Shown here: positions 46,302 through 55,518 of the stretch, in pieces | How the letters are laid out: every line of letters begins with the position of its first letter | How positions within the stretch are numbered: the first letter of the stretch is position 1 | Assembly: GCF_038443385.1 (NCBI RefSeq) | Contig: NZ_CP151726.1 | Span: 5,952,001 to 6,016,000 of the forward strand | DNA from: Stieleria varia | Lineage (GTDB): Bacteria > Planctomycetota > Planctomycetia > Pirellulales > Pirellulaceae | DNA length: 64,000 nucleotides | Reading direction: 5' to 3' | The notes under the pieces: model-generated | The model's input: the letters and a program-made list of their open reading frames with translations, nothing else | What the model was told of the DNA's origin: nothing | Database searches by the model: none | Made by a program: the position numbers and the translations under genes

Positions 46302-47903
46302 ATGAACCAACCGATCACTCTCATCGCCTCAGGCGATTTGCGTCTGTCCGCCAACCAAGTCTGCTGGCCTGCACAGCAACAAATGGAGATGGCGTTGACT
46401 TCTGCGATCGAGCAGCACGGCCATCGCGTCGTTCGTGGTCATGCACCAGATGGGGCGTTGGGACATGGTTTCATCTCGTCGCAACGTCAGGGGATGGACG
46501 TCTTTCGTGGCATCGATCCTGATTCGCCGCTGATCGTCGCCGAAGCGGTTTGGCAATACTCGCATCACGTATTGGCGGGACTGACGACGCATCAGGGACC
46601 GATCCTGACGGTCGCCAACTGGTCCGGGCAGTGGCCTGGTTTGGTGGGGCTGTTGAACTTGAACGGATCGTTGACCAAAGCGGGCGTTCCCTACAGTTCA
46701 TTGTGGAGCCAGGATTTCAATGACTCCTGGTTTCAAGAAAGGCTGGGACAATGGCTGAGAAGCGGCCGGGTCGAGCATGATACCTCGCACGTCTCTCACT
46801 TTGACCCATCGACGGTGGAGATAGCGACTCGCAACATCGGTTCTGAAATCGCTAGGGAACTGAAGCGTGATAAAGCGATCATGGGAGTGTTCGACGAAGG
46901 GTGCATGGGGATGTTCAACGCGATCATCCCAGACCATTTGCTCAATCCCGTCGGCGTATTCAAAGAACGACTCAGTCAGTCTGCGTTATATCACGAAGTC
47001 CAACAGGTCAGTGATTCAGAGGCACAAGCGGTGCGTCGTTGGCTTGACGATGCGGGCATGCGATTCCACACCGGTCCGAGTCACGAATCGGATTTGACCG
47101 ATGCTCAGATCTTGGACCAATGCCGGACGTACATTGCCGCGGTTCGAATCGCCGATGACTTTGGATGCGACTGCATCGGAATCCAGTATCAGCAGGGCTT
47201 GAAAGATCTGCTGCCGGCAAGCGATTTGGTCGAAGGAATGCTGAACGATTCGGTGCGCCCTCCCGTCATGTCGCGCGACGGTTCACGTGAGTTGTACGCC
47301 GGCGTGCCGCTCACGCATTTTAATGAAGTCGACGAGTGCGCGGGACTGGACGGGCTGCTGACCCAGCGAGTTCACTCGACGATGGGGCAACCGGTCGAAA
47401 ACACCTTGCATGATCTGCGATGGTCCGATCGAGACGAGTCGGGAACCACCGATGATGAGGTTTGGGTACTGGAAATCAGTGGCGCCGTCCCCGCGTCACA
47501 CTTCGCCGGCGGCTGGTCGGCGGCGGAGGGTTTTCGTCAGCCCGCGATGTATTTCCCAAGCGGCGGCAGCACGATTCGAGGAATCAGCAAACCGGGTGAC
47601 GTCGTTTGGTCTCGCATTTTTGTTGAAGGAGACCGCCTGAAAATGGACCTGGGTCGAGCCTCCGCCATTGAATTGCCCATCGAGGAGACGCAGCGACGCT
47701 GGGACAGCACCACGCCGCAGTGGCCGATCATGCACGCGGTTTTGCACGGTGTTACTCGAAATCAAATGATGGCTCGGCACAAAGCCAACCATATCCAAGT
47801 CGCGTACGCGAACTCGGCGGAGGAAGCAGATCGGGCGATGAAGGCAAAGGCGGTTGCGGCCGCCGAACTGGGGATGGAAGTTGCCCTGTGTGGGGTCTCG
47901 TGA
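46302..47903 (+). CDS. Fucose/arabinose-isomerase-like protein
   Basis: A 533-residue protein resembling the L-fucose/L-arabinose isomerase superfamily. Features: [17 protein letters not shown] and [28 protein letters not shown] in the N-terminal domains, [36 protein letters not shown] with candidate metal ligands, and a C-terminal [23 protein letters not shown] whose His fits the third ligand position. It follows ribulokinase on the same strand and probably makes its ketose substrate from an aldose. Which sugar is not decided by sequence; it is not a classical AraA. Confidence 0.65.
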   Translation: MNQPITLIASGDLRLSANQVCWPAQQQMEMALTSAIEQHGHRVVRGHAPDGALGHGFISSQRQGMDVFRGIDPDSPLIVAEAVWQYSHHVLAGLTTHQGPILTVANWSGQWPGLVGLLNLNGSLTKAGVPYSSLWSQDFNDSWFQERLGQWLRSGRVEHDTSHVSHFDPSTVEIATRNIGSEIARELKRDKAIMGVFDEGCMGMFNAIIPDHLLNPVGVFKERLSQSALYHEVQQVSDSEAQAVRRWLDDAGMRFHTGPSHESDLTDAQILDQCRTYIAAVRIADDFGCDCIGIQYQQGLKDLLPASDLVEGMLNDSVRPPVMSRDGSRELYAGVPLTHFNEVDECAGLDGLLTQRVHSTMGQPVENTLHDLRWSDRDESGTTDDEVWVLEISGAVPASHFAGGWSAAEGFRQPAMYFPSGGSTIRGISKPGDVVWSRIFVEGDRLKMDLGRASAIELPIEETQRRWDSTTPQWPIMHAVLHGVTRNQMMARHKANHIQVAYANSAEEADRAMKAKAVAAAELGMEVALCGVS

Positions 47904-48534
47904 CGGCCGATCTCACGAAGACCGTGGAGATTTCGCAGCAGCTCATGCAAAGGAGCCGATTGGACATTTACGACCTGTGCAACTGTCCAAGTAAGGCGGC
48001 TTGGTAGTTTTTTGCGATTTTTTCTAAAGTTGCCCAGATAGTGCCATGGCCTACGAATTTGAACGTTTTTTTTCTTCGGCGAGTTCCAGCAGCCGATCTG
48101 CATCCGAATTTGAAACGCCCAAACCCTGGCCGCTCGTGACTCGCCCGGCCAAAAAATGAAAAAAAGCCAGAATTTTTGGCCACTATTGGAGTGACGCTGT
48201 GTCTGTCAAGGCAGAGGAAACGGTTCCCGGGCAGCATCTCCAGGGCCGCTATTTTCATCACAAGCGTCTCAACGGGAACCGGTTTTGGTCGCAATGTCCA
48301 CCGCCTTTCGGGTTTCAGGGTCAGAAAACGGGTCCTGTCAAGTCGTATTTGCTTGACCGCCACTAATTTTGACCTAGAGTTACGGTGGCAGGAGCATGCA
48401 GACTCCTCTTCTAGGGGAATTCTCGCACTCAAGCCGGTCGATAGCGTGGTTGGTTCGCGAACGAGGTTTGAGAGCGACTTACTGCGATAGGCGGCGAATC
48501 GAAGATACAAGGCCGGTTTGGAAAGGAATGAACA
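47904..48534. other. Long leader region of csrA
   Basis: A 631-bp gap. It contains an AT-rich stretch near 48000-48180 with a GGCCAAAAA/TTTTTGGCC stem (48147-48155, 48173-48181), an inverted pair AAACGGTTCCCG (from about 48221) and CGGGAACCGGTTT (from about 48272), and the csrA promoter. A 37-codon frame 48046-48159 (MAYEFERFF..., Ser-rich) is possible but unsupported by a ribosome site. The 180-residue minus-strand frame here looks spurious. Confidence 0.5.
48353..48380 (+). promoter_or_regulatory. Candidate sigma-70-type promoter of csrA
   Basis: TTGACC (48353-48358), a 16-base spacer and TAGAGT (48375-48380). Transcription would start near 48387, leaving a leader of about 148 bases with GGA motifs, including GGAAAGGAAT at the ribosome site, where CsrA could bind its own message. 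Confidence 0.5.
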
Positions 48535-48729
48535 ATGTTGGTTTTATCAAGAAAGAAGAACGAGAGTATCGTCATCAACAACGACATCAAAATCGTGGTC
48601 GTTGAAATTCGAGGCGATAAAGTCCGTCTGGGCGTTGAGGCTCCCCGTGAGGTGCCGGTGCATCGTCGCGAAGTCTACGATGCGATCCAGCGCAGCCTGG
48701 AATCGGGCGACGCAACGGTCGAATCCTGA
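48535..48729 (+). CDS. csrA: Carbon storage regulator CsrA
   Basis: A 64-residue RNA-binding protein of normal size. [20 protein letters not shown] is the N-terminal beta strand with the RNA-contacting LxR, and [20 protein letters not shown] contains the conserved core and the VxVHRxEV strand with the RNA-contacting Arg. The dimer binds GGA loops over ribosome sites to control translation. Its own site reads GGAAAGGAAT, two GGA motifs, consistent with autoregulation. Planctomycete csrA is often away from flagellar genes, as here; no fliW is adjacent. Confidence 0.95.
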   Translation: MLVLSRKKNESIVINNDIKIVVVEIRGDKVRLGVEAPREVPVHRREVYDAIQRSLESGDATVES

Positions 48730-48791
48730 GAAGTCAGTGGATTCACGGCGTTTCGAGCGAGTTAGCCTTTTTTTGCTGGCACAGGAATCCT

Positions 48792-48820
48792 CGTGATCAC
48801 ATTTTTTTCGTGTGATCACG
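48792..48820. repeat. Paired GTGATCAC palindrome downstream of csrA
   Basis: CGTGATCACA - TTTTTTTCG - TGTGATCACG is a perfect 10-bp stem with each arm itself containing GTGATCAC, a self-complementary octamer. It lies 63 bases after the csrA stop. As RNA it is a hairpin whose loop is T-rich. As DNA it resembles two operator half sites (TGTGATCAC is CRP-like). Confidence 0.7.
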
Positions 48821-48946
48821 GGGCTTGCACCTGAGGCAATTTCGTTTTGCGATTGAGGCGGCATTCAATTTCGGTCGCATAATAGGCCTTTCGACGCCAC
48901 GGTGAGCATCTTTGGTACCAATTGTCGCACGGTGGCTAACGAACCC

Positions 48947-48976
48947 TTGACGCTAGGGCCGTGTCTCCGGTACAAC
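48947..48976 (+). promoter_or_regulatory. Promoter of tRNA-Glu
   Basis: TTGACG (48947-48952), an 18-base spacer and TACAAC (48971-48976), placed about 40 bases before the tRNA. Good -35 and fair -10 agreement with the sigma-70 consensus. Confidence 0.6.
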
Positions 48977-49015
48977 CTCGCTCGTTGGAGAAAAGCTCGC
49001 TTTTCAAAAAACGAA

Positions 49016-49088
<73 letters not shown>

Positions 49089-49121
49089 CTGAGTGACACA
49101 ATCGACGAGAAGTCGAATTTT

Positions 49122-49150
49122 TACCCCGGTTCATCATCCGGGGTATTTTT
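49122..49150 (+). terminator. Rho-independent terminator of tRNA-Glu
   Basis: TACCCCGG - TTCATCAT - CCGGGGTA followed by TTTTT. An 8-bp perfect stem, 34 bases after the tRNA. Confidence 0.9.
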
Positions 49151-49215
49151 ATGCGCCTTCTGCAGAATGTTGCCTTCGTCGTCCTCGCTGGGACCGTTAC
49201 AGGACAATCGATGAT

Positions 49216-50262
49216 TCACTTAATCGCCTTGGCGATTTCCCGGCCCAGTTGAGCGGATGACTTTGGGCCGTAGTGGCCATAGGCAATCCAATCGAATTCC
49301 TGCCGGTCGACCGAACGCAGGTCGATGATTTTTATTTTTTTGGATGTTGAGGGGGGCAATGTCACCGGGCCGACGTGCTGGGATTGGTGCGGCAAGGCGA
49401 TGACCAACACCCTGCCGATTCCCAGTTCTGTGAGTCGCACAGCCGCTTTGTAGATGGACAATACGTCATCGGGTTGCTCGTTGGGCTGGTCATGCGATTC
49501 GGATTGGCCAGATGCCTGACCCTGATTGAATCGCGAGATCATGCGGAGCGGTGTTTGTGCGACGCGACAGATCCCAGCAGCGACATAGCTTTTGTAGTAA
49601 AGCTCGCCGGCAAGATCGGCGGCCGGGTCCGCAGGCATGACCACCGAGTCGATCATTCGAAAATCATCGACCGGTTCGAACCGATCCCAATTGGAATTCA
49701 CCCGATAGTCTTCCGCCCCATGAGCGAAAACGATCGCTAAATCGAACTCACTGGGACTGGTAAACCGCTGGAGTTTTCGAAGGTCTTGACCCAGCGTGAA
49801 TCCAGGCCATGAAATCAAATCGATTTGGATCGATTCATCCAATCGTTGGGCCACTTGCTGGTGCAAACACTCCGCATCGGAGAGGCCGTAGCAAAACGTC
49901 ATCGACGCACCGCCCAACATGATGACTCGCAATGGATCACTATCACCGGTTTCGTTGCGGATCGCCGGTTGTCGAAATCCGCTGGCATCCAGTTGCAGTG
50001 GTTCCATCCAGACGTGATCCGCGTTTCTCATCGCGCCTCGGAATTTGGGACGATAGACAAATCCGAATTCAGCATCCCGCTCGTGAACGCCTTCGGTGAA
50101 CCATGTCGAATAAAACAGCTCCTGCGGCACCAGCATACGCAAAACGCTTTCGCACATGCCCCAACCAATCACTAACGCCACCAACATGGACAAGCCCGTT
50201 CGAAACGGACGTCTGACCACGAATGTATCTCTTGCGCTGGGCTGCCGGCGGATGTCAGACAT
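49216..50262 (-). CDS. SGNH-like hydrolase/acetyltransferase partner of the MBOAT gene
   Basis: A 348-residue protein with one N-terminal membrane anchor (GLSMLVALVIGWGMCESVLRM, about 23-43) and an SGNH-like domain outside. Block I is LRVIMLGGASMTFCYG (GGAS in place of GDS), the block III region is FAHGAEDYRVN (GAED in place of GxND), and the C-terminal AYGHYGPKSSAQL supplies the His. Such proteins next to MBOAT genes (compare AlgJ/AlgX with AlgI) transfer acetyl groups to exported polysaccharide. It is 13 bp downstream of the MBOAT gene. The altered block motifs leave catalysis uncertain. Confidence 0.7.
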   Translation of the reverse strand: MSDIRRQPSARDTFVVRRPFRTGLSMLVALVIGWGMCESVLRMLVPQELFYSTWFTEGVHERDAEFGFVYRPKFRGAMRNADHVWMEPLQLDASGFRQPAIRNETGDSDPLRVIMLGGASMTFCYGLSDAECLHQQVAQRLDESIQIDLISWPGFTLGQDLRKLQRFTSPSEFDLAIVFAHGAEDYRVNSNWDRFEPVDDFRMIDSVVMPADPAADLAGELYYKSYVAAGICRVAQTPLRMISRFNQGQASGQSESHDQPNEQPDDVLSIYKAAVRLTELGIGRVLVIALPHQSQHVGPVTLPPSTSKKIKIIDLRSVDRQEFDWIAYGHYGPKSSAQLGREIAKAIK

Positions 50263-50274
50263 TTTGGGTGACGC

Positions 50275-51705
50275 CTAGAACTGAAAATAGAGAAACGTAG
50301 TGGGGCGAAAACCGACCGAGATCACCGACAGGATCATGAACACGTAAAGACTCCATCGCACGATCACCGGAGCACGCAAAAACACCAACTCGCTTTGCGT
50401 TGCTTCACGCCAAATATCGATCGACAGCATGATCGAAAGTGCCGTAAGAGTCGGAATTGCGAACGAAATCCATCGTGGATCCCAAAACCGCGATGCAAAA
50501 AGGACGCTGAACGTCTCCCGGATCTGCATGAAGCTTTCACAGCGAAACAGCGTCCAGCCGATCAGCGTCAGAACGAACATCAATGCGATTTGGAATACTC
50601 TGGCAACCGCTCGAATTGACCTGGAATGAGTGGGGCTCCTGCTGGTCGATCGGCAGGCATTCCAAGCGTGCACCCCGATCAGCAATGCTCCGTGATAGAC
50701 GCCCCAAAGCACAAAGTTCCAGGAGGCACCATGCCACAACCCGCCCAGCAACATGGTGATCATCAAATTGCGACATGTTTTGGCTAACCCAAAACGATTT
50801 CCTCCCAGCTCAAAGTACAAATAGCGTCGCAACCACATCGAGAGGGAGCGATGCCAGCGATTCCAAAAGTCTCGTGGACTGGTGGCGAGGTACGGTTGCC
50901 GAAAGTTCGACATCAGTCGAAACCCCATCCATCGCGAGATCCCGCGAGCAATCAGACTGTATCCGGCAAAGTCACCGTAGATCTGAACGGCGAATGCGAT
51001 GTTGGCCAGCCAAGCGACCGATGCGCCATACCGGCTGGGCGAAACATAGAATTGATCGACCATGGGCGCGACGGAGTCTGCCAGCACGACTTTGTAGAAA
51101 CAACCCAGGACGACAAACTGTGTTCCGATCGCGAGATCCACGCGACGTATCCGCCGTTTGTGAAGCACTTGCGGTAGAAAATGCGTCGCCCGCTCGATCG
51201 GCCCGGCGACCAATTGGGGAAAGAAAGCGACGTACACGGAGAAGCCCAACAGGTCCCTACAGGCCGGCACTCGACCCCGGTAGACGTCGATCGTGTAGCT
51301 GAGTGTTTGGAAGGTGTAGAAACTGATCCCGACCGGCAATACGATCTCTGCCAATGTGGGAGATAGCGGCAATCCAAAGAATCCTGTCAATTGGCAAAAC
51401 GACTCGATCGCGAACCCCAAGTACTTGAAGGTCGCAAGGACACCCAGATTGACGGCAAGACTCAGCATCAGCCAAGTCTTTCGGGAGGTAAAACTCTGAG
51501 AATCGTCGATACGTCGTGCGGCGAAATAGTCCACGCCGGTGGACAACAGGATCAGGCCAAGAAAACGATAATCCCAGGCGGCGTAGAAGACATAGCTCGC
51601 TACCAACAACAACACGTTCTGCGTGCCGACACGTTTGCCTGATGCCAAATAGGCAAGGTAGACAATCGCGTAGAAGCCTAAGAATGTGTAGCTATTGAAG
51701 AGCAA
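50275..51705 (-). CDS. MBOAT-family membrane O-acyltransferase (AlgI-like)
   Basis: A 476-residue integral membrane protein with about ten spans. NSYTFLGFYAIVYLAYL, YVFYAAWDYRFLGLILLST, VGISFYTFQTLSYTIDVYRG, FFPQLVAGPIER and WNRWHRSLSMWLRRYLYFELGGNR match AlgI-type proteins; LGGLWHGASWNFVLWGVYHG holds the conserved active-site His. It would move acetyl groups from a cytoplasmic donor across the membrane for attachment to an exopolysaccharide or other glycan. The SGNH-like gene follows directly; no alginate synthesis genes are in view. Confidence 0.93.
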   Translation of the reverse strand: MLFNSYTFLGFYAIVYLAYLASGKRVGTQNVLLLVASYVFYAAWDYRFLGLILLSTGVDYFAARRIDDSQSFTSRKTWLMLSLAVNLGVLATFKYLGFAIESFCQLTGFFGLPLSPTLAEIVLPVGISFYTFQTLSYTIDVYRGRVPACRDLLGFSVYVAFFPQLVAGPIERATHFLPQVLHKRRIRRVDLAIGTQFVVLGCFYKVVLADSVAPMVDQFYVSPSRYGASVAWLANIAFAVQIYGDFAGYSLIARGISRWMGFRLMSNFRQPYLATSPRDFWNRWHRSLSMWLRRYLYFELGGNRFGLAKTCRNLMITMLLGGLWHGASWNFVLWGVYHGALLIGVHAWNACRSTSRSPTHSRSIRAVARVFQIALMFVLTLIGWTLFRCESFMQIRETFSVLFASRFWDPRWISFAIPTLTALSIMLSIDIWREATQSELVFLRAPVIVRWSLYVFMILSVISVGFRPTTFLYFQF

Positions 51706-51723
51706 GCGGCAGGACTCTAGCGT

Positions 51724-52539
51724 TCAATTGGATGACTCGGGTTTTCTCTCAGGCGATGCAAATTCTAACTCAGCAACCACCAACGAGTGGTCCGATCCTT
51801 CTCGATGGATGATTTTTGAATCGATCGATCTAAAGTGCCGCGAGTGAAAGATGTAGTCAATTCGCAATAGCAAAGGCAAAGGCTGTGTCGGCCAGCTCCA
51901 AGTTGGATGTGTATCGGCTTCGTCATGGTTGGCGGCGTAGGCATCAACCAAGCCTTTTTCGGCGAGAAGCTTCGGTGCCTCGAAGGTGGAGATGCTGTTG
52001 AAATCACCGAGTACGATGGTTGGTTGATCGGAATCAATGGTCTCGACGATTCTCTCGATCTCAAGGACATGTTTTTTCTCGGTCGTAGAAAGAGCTTTCA
52101 TCGCATCACGAAGTCCCGAACCACGATTGATTTGAAACGGTGTCAAATGAACATTCACAAGGTGGACCGCCTTGCCGGAGCGATTCAGTTGCGCAGAATA
52201 GAAACCGAACAGTCCGGCAGACGGTGGTGTGAATTTTAGATCACTGAGTTCTGTCTTCGATGCAAACGCAAATCGCTCCCCCGCGTAGCGTCCATCGTGT
52301 CCGACCGAATGAAAATGTGGGTATGTCGCGACGAGGTGCTCACGAAGGAAACGTTCGGACTGCACTGTGGTTTCCTGAAAGCAGACCAGGTCGGGATCGG
52401 CTGTGCGAATCGCATCGAGCACCTGATCTCCACGTCGATTGCCCCAATTGAGGTTGTAGGTTGCTACGCGAATGGATTCGGCGCTGGCGTCAGTCGCCAA
52501 TGTCAAAACGATGAAGAGTAGAGCGGAGGGCGTTCTCAT
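51724..52539 (-). CDS. Secreted endonuclease/exonuclease/phosphatase family protein
   Basis: A 271-residue protein from ATG 52539; a frame extending to 52638 adds 33 residues that do not fit a signal peptide. RTPSALLFIVLTLATDASA is a signal peptide, then the EEP domain: IRVATYNLNWGN, VCFQETTV (metal Glu), VHLVNVHLTPF, PTIVLGDFNSI and the catalytic GSDHSLVVAEL. RIDYIFHSRHF is the substrate-side motif. Extracellular nuclease or phosphodiesterase. It is a second EEP gene in the window, unrelated in context to the first. Confidence 0.88.
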   Translation of the reverse strand: MRTPSALLFIVLTLATDASAESIRVATYNLNWGNRRGDQVLDAIRTADPDLVCFQETTVQSERFLREHLVATYPHFHSVGHDGRYAGERFAFASKTELSDLKFTPPSAGLFGFYSAQLNRSGKAVHLVNVHLTPFQINRGSGLRDAMKALSTTEKKHVLEIERIVETIDSDQPTIVLGDFNSISTFEAPKLLAEKGLVDAYAANHDEADTHPTWSWPTQPLPLLLRIDYIFHSRHFRSIDSKIIHREGSDHSLVVAELEFASPERKPESSN

Positions 52540-52649
52540 GACAACCGTTCGTCCAAGATTGTTGATACAACTCCGCGTTACCAGGAAGCGAATCAGGCCC
52601 CGCGAAGGGTAGCAGAAGTCATAGAGGCGAGCATCCACTACTACAAATT

Positions 52650-54074
52650 CTAACGAACGAAGTCGTTGATATCGATCGCGAGCGATTTGATTTTGCTGCG
52701 TAGGGTGACGCGGGAGATGCCCAAGATGTTTGCCGCCTTGAGTTGATTTCCAGAGGTGTGCGTCAAAACCTGTCGAATCAATTGCCGTTCCGCGATCGTG
52801 ATCGCTTCGTGGTAGAGATTGGTGCTACCAGCGTTCAAGCGATCAGCGACGAAACGTTCGGACACAAGATCGGTCGTCTCGGGCTGCGCGTCACCGAGAA
52901 ATAGTTCCCCGGCCATCGGCGGCAAAAAGTCAGGCAGCAGCACATTCCCCCTGGCTGTGAGCAGGGATTGTTTCATCGCATTTTCCAGCTCTCGCACATT
53001 TCCCGGCCAATGATACTGGTTCAAAACTTCCAGAGTTTCGGGGGCGATGGTCCGGATGTCTTTTCCAAACTCGCTGCTGTAGCGTCTCAGGAAATACTCG
53101 GCAAGAATCTTGATGTCGTCTTCACGTTCACGCAGCGGCGGCAAGAGGATGGTGACCACGCTGAGGCGAAAATACAGGTCGGCTCGAAAGAGTCCTTCGG
53201 AGACCAACTGTTTGAGATCGTGATTGGTTGCCGCAATGATTCGCGTGTCGACCGTGATGGGTGTGTTGCCGCCGACACGTTCAAAGGTCTGATCTTGCAG
53301 GACACGCAAGAGTTTGGCTTGGGTCATCGGTGACATATCGCCAACTTCGTCCAGAAAAAGCGTGCCGCCGTCGGCCTGCTCTAGTTTTCCGATCCGCTGT
53401 CGGTGGGCGTCGGTGAACGCGCCTTTTTCGTGGCCGAAGATTTCACTTTCCAGCAACGCGTCGGGGATCGCGGCGCAATTGATCGCTTGAAAGGGTCCAT
53501 TGGCGCGAGCGCTGTGATGATAGATGGCTTGCGCAACGACTTCTTTACCTGTGCCGCTTTCTCCTTGCAGCAACACGGTCAGGTTCTGCGGCGCGACTCG
53601 GCCGATGGACTTGTAGACTTCCTTCATCGCCCTGCATCGACCGACAATCGCGTCGCTGAGCGCATCATGCGATTGCCCGTCATCCGACAGCACCGGTTGA
53701 ACCCTCACCATACGGCTCAGGTTGAATGCCTTCTCCAGCAAGCTACGGATTTCATCCAGTTCCAGCGGCTTGAACAGATAGTCATACGCTCCCAACTTGG
53801 TGGCTTCGATCGCCGATTGGACCGTCCCATGCCCGGTGATAAAAATGAAGGGAACGCGTGGATCGATTTCACGCAAGCGAGTAAACAGCTCGATGCCGTT
53901 GGTGTCTGGCAGACTCAAGTCGAGGACAACGACGTCGGGTTTGGATTGAACAAAGAGAGCCTGCCCCTCAGCACCACTGCTTGCCGTCAAAACCGTCGTC
54001 GTATCACTTCCAAAGGCGCGTTCGAACGCCTTCAATATGGACGCTTCATCGTCGATGACTAACAGGCTTTGCAT
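52650..54074 (-). CDS. NtrC-family sigma-54-dependent response regulator
   Basis: A 474-residue protein of three domains. The receiver has phospho-acceptor D52 ([10 protein letters not shown]), the paired acidic residues VIDDE, and Lys in LFKPLEL. The AAA+ domain has Walker A GESGTGKE near 175 and the sigma-54 contact loop GAFTDA. The C-terminal Fis-like helix-turn-helix reads [34 protein letters not shown]. It would switch on sigma-54 promoters on phosphorylation by the adjoining kinase, whose gene overlaps it by 16 bp. It is the only sigma-54 activator in the window. Confidence 0.95.
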   Translation of the reverse strand: MQSLLVIDDEASILKAFERAFGSDTTTVLTASSGAEGQALFVQSKPDVVVLDLSLPDTNGIELFTRLREIDPRVPFIFITGHGTVQSAIEATKLGAYDYLFKPLELDEIRSLLEKAFNLSRMVRVQPVLSDDGQSHDALSDAIVGRCRAMKEVYKSIGRVAPQNLTVLLQGESGTGKEVVAQAIYHHSARANGPFQAINCAAIPDALLESEIFGHEKGAFTDAHRQRIGKLEQADGGTLFLDEVGDMSPMTQAKLLRVLQDQTFERVGGNTPITVDTRIIAATNHDLKQLVSEGLFRADLYFRLSVVTILLPPLREREDDIKILAEYFLRRYSSEFGKDIRTIAPETLEVLNQYHWPGNVRELENAMKQSLLTARGNVLLPDFLPPMAGELFLGDAQPETTDLVSERFVADRLNAGSTNLYHEAITIAERQLIRQVLTHTSGNQLKAANILGISRVTLRSKIKSLAIDINDFVR

Positions 54075-55414
54075 GATTCCTCGCCGGATGATTTGTCACT
54101 GTCTGCGGAACTCGACGGCGACGACTGTCCATCGCCGCTGCCTTCGGACGCGATCGGCAGTGTCAGTTGAAACACAGCTCCCTGGGTGGAACCGTTGGCT
54201 CCCGTCAAGGTTCCGCGATGTGATTCCGCGATCTGACGACAGATTCCCAAACCGAGACCGACGCCATTGGGTTTGCTGGTGGCAAAGGGAGTAAAAAGCT
54301 TTGGCAGCATCGAGTCGCTGATTCCGGTTCCGGTGTCGGCAACGTGGACGCAAACTTCTTGTTCGCTTGCCGAGACCTTGATCTCCAGGTCTCCTCCCTC
54401 GGGCATGGCGTCGAGCGAATTGAGGGTCAGATTCAACATCAGTTGCTGGATTTGCGAGGCGTCTCCCCAAATCAGGATCGGATCGCTGGGGCAGTGGAGC
54501 CGAAGTGTGACACTCTGCGACTTGCACCGTCCGTCAATCAGTTTAACGGCGTTATGTATGGCGTGCTGAATCGAGAACTTGCTTGTCTCCCCTTTTTCAG
54601 GGCGGGCAAAGTCGAGCAAGCTGTTGACGGATCGCTCCATCCGACGAATCTCTTGTTCGACCAATTCCAGATCGTCCGTCGGGAATCCTTCCTCGGCAAA
54701 TAGGCTGCGGTTGACTTGAATCAGCATCTTGATTGATGTCAACGGATTGCGGATTTCATGTGCGACGCCGGTTGCGAGTTGAGCCAACGTGGTCATCTGC
54801 TGAGCACGTAGAGCTTCCGTTTCGCGAGCCATCATCAACCGTTCCTGTTCGGCTTGTTCGGACTGGGTCAAGTCGCGAATGATTGCGATGCGCAATTGCC
54901 CCAACTCCGATGGGTACTCACTGATGGAGACTTGGATCGGAAACGACTGGCCACTGGCATCCTGGAACGTTGATCTGAAATCACGAGGCAAGTTCTCCAG
55001 GCTTTGCGGAATCCCAGGCATCAAGCGTTTAGTGGAGCTACCAACCACAGCATCCGCGGGGATGCTGAACAATTCCGAGCAGGCTCGATTGCACGACAAA
55101 ATACGTCCGTTGGAATCAAACGTCAGGATGCCTTCGCTGGCGTTGGCGACGATGGTCTCGCTTCGCAAGTGTTCCTGAACGGCGACGCGTCGCAGCGGGC
55201 CGATGATGACCCACCACAGGACGGGTGCGCAAATCAGAGTCAGCATGACCGCATCCAAGAATGCTCTACCCGACTCGCCGAAAAATGACGGCATGATGTA
55301 GGGCAGTACAAACATCACCCCGACTTCCGCGACGAAAACCACCAGCAGCACGACCGCCAAAATCCGCGTTGGGGAACGCAGGATCGAGGAGAGGGCCGTC
55401 GCTGAGTAGGGCAT
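54059..55414 (-). CDS. PAS-domain sensor histidine kinase (NtrB/AtoS-like)
   Basis: A 451-residue kinase from ATG 55414. Two membrane spans (about 17-40 and 53-75) flank a short external loop, then a PAS domain (ETIVANASEGILTFDSNGRI), a coiled coil, the H box ATGVAHEIRNPLTSIKML (H219), N box NLTLNSLDAMPEGG, G1 DTGTGISD and G2 GVGLGLGICRQI. The C terminus is a Ser/Asp-rich tail. The tiny external loop suggests it senses a membrane or cytoplasmic signal. It is upstream of and overlaps the NtrC-type regulator gene. Confidence 0.93.
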   Translation of the reverse strand: MPYSATALSSILRSPTRILAVVLLVVFVAEVGVMFVLPYIMPSFFGESGRAFLDAVMLTLICAPVLWWVIIGPLRRVAVQEHLRSETIVANASEGILTFDSNGRILSCNRACSELFSIPADAVVGSSTKRLMPGIPQSLENLPRDFRSTFQDASGQSFPIQVSISEYPSELGQLRIAIIRDLTQSEQAEQERLMMARETEALRAQQMTTLAQLATGVAHEIRNPLTSIKMLIQVNRSLFAEEGFPTDDLELVEQEIRRMERSVNSLLDFARPEKGETSKFSIQHAIHNAVKLIDGRCKSQSVTLRLHCPSDPILIWGDASQIQQLMLNLTLNSLDAMPEGGDLEIKVSASEQEVCVHVADTGTGISDSMLPKLFTPFATSKPNGVGLGLGICRQIAESHRGTLTGANGSTQGAVFQLTLPIASEGSGDGQSSPSSSADSDKSSGEESCKAC

Positions 55415-55518
55415 CGGAAAGTCGCGTATGAGTCGCGGTGTGCTGGTGGTGTGTCGAACGGAAGCGGTGATCAACTAACCTAATCGACGAACGTCAGGCC
55501 GGGAAACCATTGGCATCC

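Noticed and set aside
48046-48159. 37-codon Ser-rich frame in the csrA leader
   Set aside because: No ribosome site and no sign of selection visible here; kept only as a note.
47968-48510. 180-residue minus-strand frame before csrA
   Set aside because: Composition is Arg/Ser-rich without motif, start site or partner, and it covers the csrA promoter.
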